This document shows positions 14,122 to 17,672 of a stretch of 17,672 nt of DNA, piece after piece; position 1 is the stretch's first letter, and the number at the start of each line of letters is the position of its first letter. Location of the stretch: NCBI GenBank assembly GCA_017443165.1, contig JAFSOW010000086.1:1-17672 (forward strand). Reading direction: 5' to 3'. Position numbers and translations under genes: made by a program. The notes below the pieces were generated by a model, which was given only the letters and a program-made list of their open reading frames with translations, ran no database searches and was not told the DNA's origin. Source of the DNA: Acidaminococcaceae bacterium. GTDB lineage: Bacteria; Bacillota; Negativicutes; Acidaminococcales; Acidaminococcaceae.

Positions 14122-14409
14122 TTACTCGATCACACGCGGAACTTTGAATCCATCATTATGTACCGCCGGCGCGTTTTTCAGCGCATCTTCATGAGCTACG
14201 CCTTCCTGCGGCACATCTTCCCGCAGCACATTGTACAGAGGCAGAATGCTGAAAGTGGGTTCGATACCGGTGGTATCCACCTTCTGCAGAATATCCGCAT
14301 AATTGAGGATCTGGTTGAACTGCTCTGTGAACTTAGGCATTTCCGCCTCGGAAATCTCCAGGCGGGAAAGTGCAGCGATGTATTTCACATCTTTTTCCGT
14401 TACTTTCAT
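14122..14409 (-). CDS. gatC: Asp/Glu-tRNA amidotransferase subunit C
   Basis: A 95-residue subunit that wraps around GatA and stabilises its contact with GatB. The family pattern is clear: an N-terminal [17 protein letters not shown], the [20 protein letters not shown] helix region (positions about 28-47), and a C-terminal proline- and acid-rich tail ending in [11 protein letters not shown]. The length is typical. The ribosome site AGGATGG stands eight bases before ATG 14409. It is the first gene of gatCAB; the leader of about 130 bases upstream, between a promoter at 14545-14572 and this start, holds paired ends that could form a structure. Confidence 0.95.
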   Translation of the reverse strand: MKVTEKDVKYIAALSRLEISEAEMPKFTEQFNQILNYADILQKVDTTGIEPTFSILPLYNVLREDVPQEGVAHEDALKNAPAVHNDGFKVPRVIE

Positions 14410-14441
14410 TTTTTCACCATCCTACTATTCATTAAGCTTTA

Positions 14442-14520
14442 AGGAAACGCTCCATCGACAAAATACCAGTTGAACGCCATTTTCCGTAAATTGCATACCG
14501 ACGGCGAAGCAGTGTTTCCT
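14442..14520 (-). promoter_or_regulatory. Possible folded leader of the gatCAB mRNA
   Basis: Minus-strand AGGAAAC (14520-14514) and GTTTCCT (14448-14442) are perfect complements 65 bases apart, and further short pairs can form inside (CCGT with ACGG, CGCC with GGCG). No T-box or known riboswitch signature is seen. The fold was judged by eye and has not been tested. Confidence 0.35.
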
Positions 14521-14544
14521 CTTGCCTGAAAAAACGTACATAAT

Positions 14545-14572
14545 ATTATATCACAATTTATATATATGGAAA
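14545..14572 (-). promoter_or_regulatory. Promoter of the gatCAB operon
   Basis: Perfect TATAAT (14550-14545) on the minus strand with TTTCCA (14572-14567, four of six matches) at 16-base spacing, about 140 bases before gatC and just after the lipoprotein gene. The start would lie near 14538, leaving the long leader described next to it. Confidence 0.6.
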
Positions 14573-14594
14573 AGGCACTTACAAATATTATAAC

Positions 14595-15095
14595 TTATTT
14601 CTTCATGTCTTCAAATATAGCGCCGGGATGTTCCTCTTCTGTCATCTTTCGGAGCTCTTCTTTCAACACCGGATATTCTTTGCCTGTATCCTTATGGATC
14701 TCCGTTCCATCCGGGAAACGCAGGGTTCCGGTAATCTTGCTCAGCCTGAGGCTCAGCTGCATCATCCTGTTTAAATGAAGCGTATCACTTTCCAATTGTC
14801 CGTTAAAACGCATCTCTGCCCCTGTCTGCCAGACAAACCGTTTTTCAGACTGATTTTTGTCCCCTTCTTCCCGTTTCTGCTGATAATTCTCCGCTGTAGC
14901 ATGAACCTGATACCGATCGGAATCCTCCGGTTCGATTTTGACTCGAAGAACTGACTTACCCATCCCCGGAATTTTAACGATACCAATCCAGTCCCCTGCA
15001 AAGGGGTCCCCTGTTATCGCTTTCAGAAACCCACAGCCGGCAACTACCAGTAAAAGAATCAGACAGACAACTGTCCATTTACAAACCTTCTTCAC
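14595..15095 (-). CDS. Small predicted lipoprotein of unknown function
   Basis: The 166-residue product opens with a positively charged, hydrophobic signal (VKKVCKWTVVCLILLLVVAG before C21) and a lipobox LVVAGC, so it should be lipidated at C21 and anchored to a membrane facing outward. The mature part is polar; FAGDWIGIVKIPGMG (about 32-46) and a run of alternating strands suggest a small beta-rich fold, followed by an acidic and basic tail. I recognise no family. The start is GTG at 15095, with GGGAGGG in the end of ligA; the gap to the ligA stop is two bases, so translation is coupled. The functional tie to ligase is unclear. Confidence 0.8.
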   Translation of the reverse strand: MKKVCKWTVVCLILLLVVAGCGFLKAITGDPFAGDWIGIVKIPGMGKSVLRVKIEPEDSDRYQVHATAENYQQKREEGDKNQSEKRFVWQTGAEMRFNGQLESDTLHLNRMMQLSLRLSKITGTLRFPDGTEIHKDTGKEYPVLKEELRKMTEEEHPGAIFEDMKK

Positions 15096-15097
15096 AG

Positions 15098-17672
<2,575 letters not shown>

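Overview
All recognisable genes in this window lie on the minus strand, so transcription runs from the right end to the left end. The gene content points to a Firmicute. The strongest sign is the block tRNA-Ser, SRP RNA, dnaX, ybaB, recR, which is the classic order known from Bacillus. The block pcrA-ligA with a gatCAB operon agrees with this. The SRP RNA is the short 4.5S-like type without an Alu domain, the proteins are rich in 2-hydroxyacid oxidases, and base composition looks close to balanced. My best guess is an anaerobic Negativicute such as an Acidaminococcus or Phascolarctobacterium relative; the genus is inference, not something the sequence proves.

Right part (about 17672 to 11103): the 3' end of pcrA (DNA helicase), ligA (NAD-dependent DNA ligase) and a small translation-coupled lipoprotein gene form one unit. 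A promoter and a possibly folded leader then start gatC-gatA-gatB (Glu-tRNAGln/Asp-tRNAAsn amidotransferase), which ends in a strong intrinsic terminator.

Middle part (about 11084 to 4296): a YdjM-like membrane protein starts directly behind that terminator. It is followed by an unrecognised TPR-like protein and a RocB-like M20 peptidase, apparently one operon. A new promoter then serves two tandem paralogous GlcD-type FAD-linked 2-hydroxyacid dehydrogenases and a double-domain universal stress protein.

Left part (about 4288 to 1): a consensus promoter with a hairpin at its predicted transcript start drives tRNA-Ser(GGA) and the SRP RNA, closed by a terminator. Next comes a strong promoter followed by about 165 nt that fold into a rod with paired ends (a candidate structured RNA, perhaps 6S-like), then an unrecognised 87-residue reading frame and a hairpin terminator. 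A further promoter starts dnaX-ybaB-recR, the clamp loader, nucleoid protein and recombination mediator. The window ends in the first eight codons of one more gene.

No insertion sequence, CRISPR array, prophage or tRNA-associated integration was seen. The most interesting non-obvious element is the structured RNA region at 3590-3755 with its downstream small gene. The rest is mostly well-known housekeeping with a few unassigned proteins.
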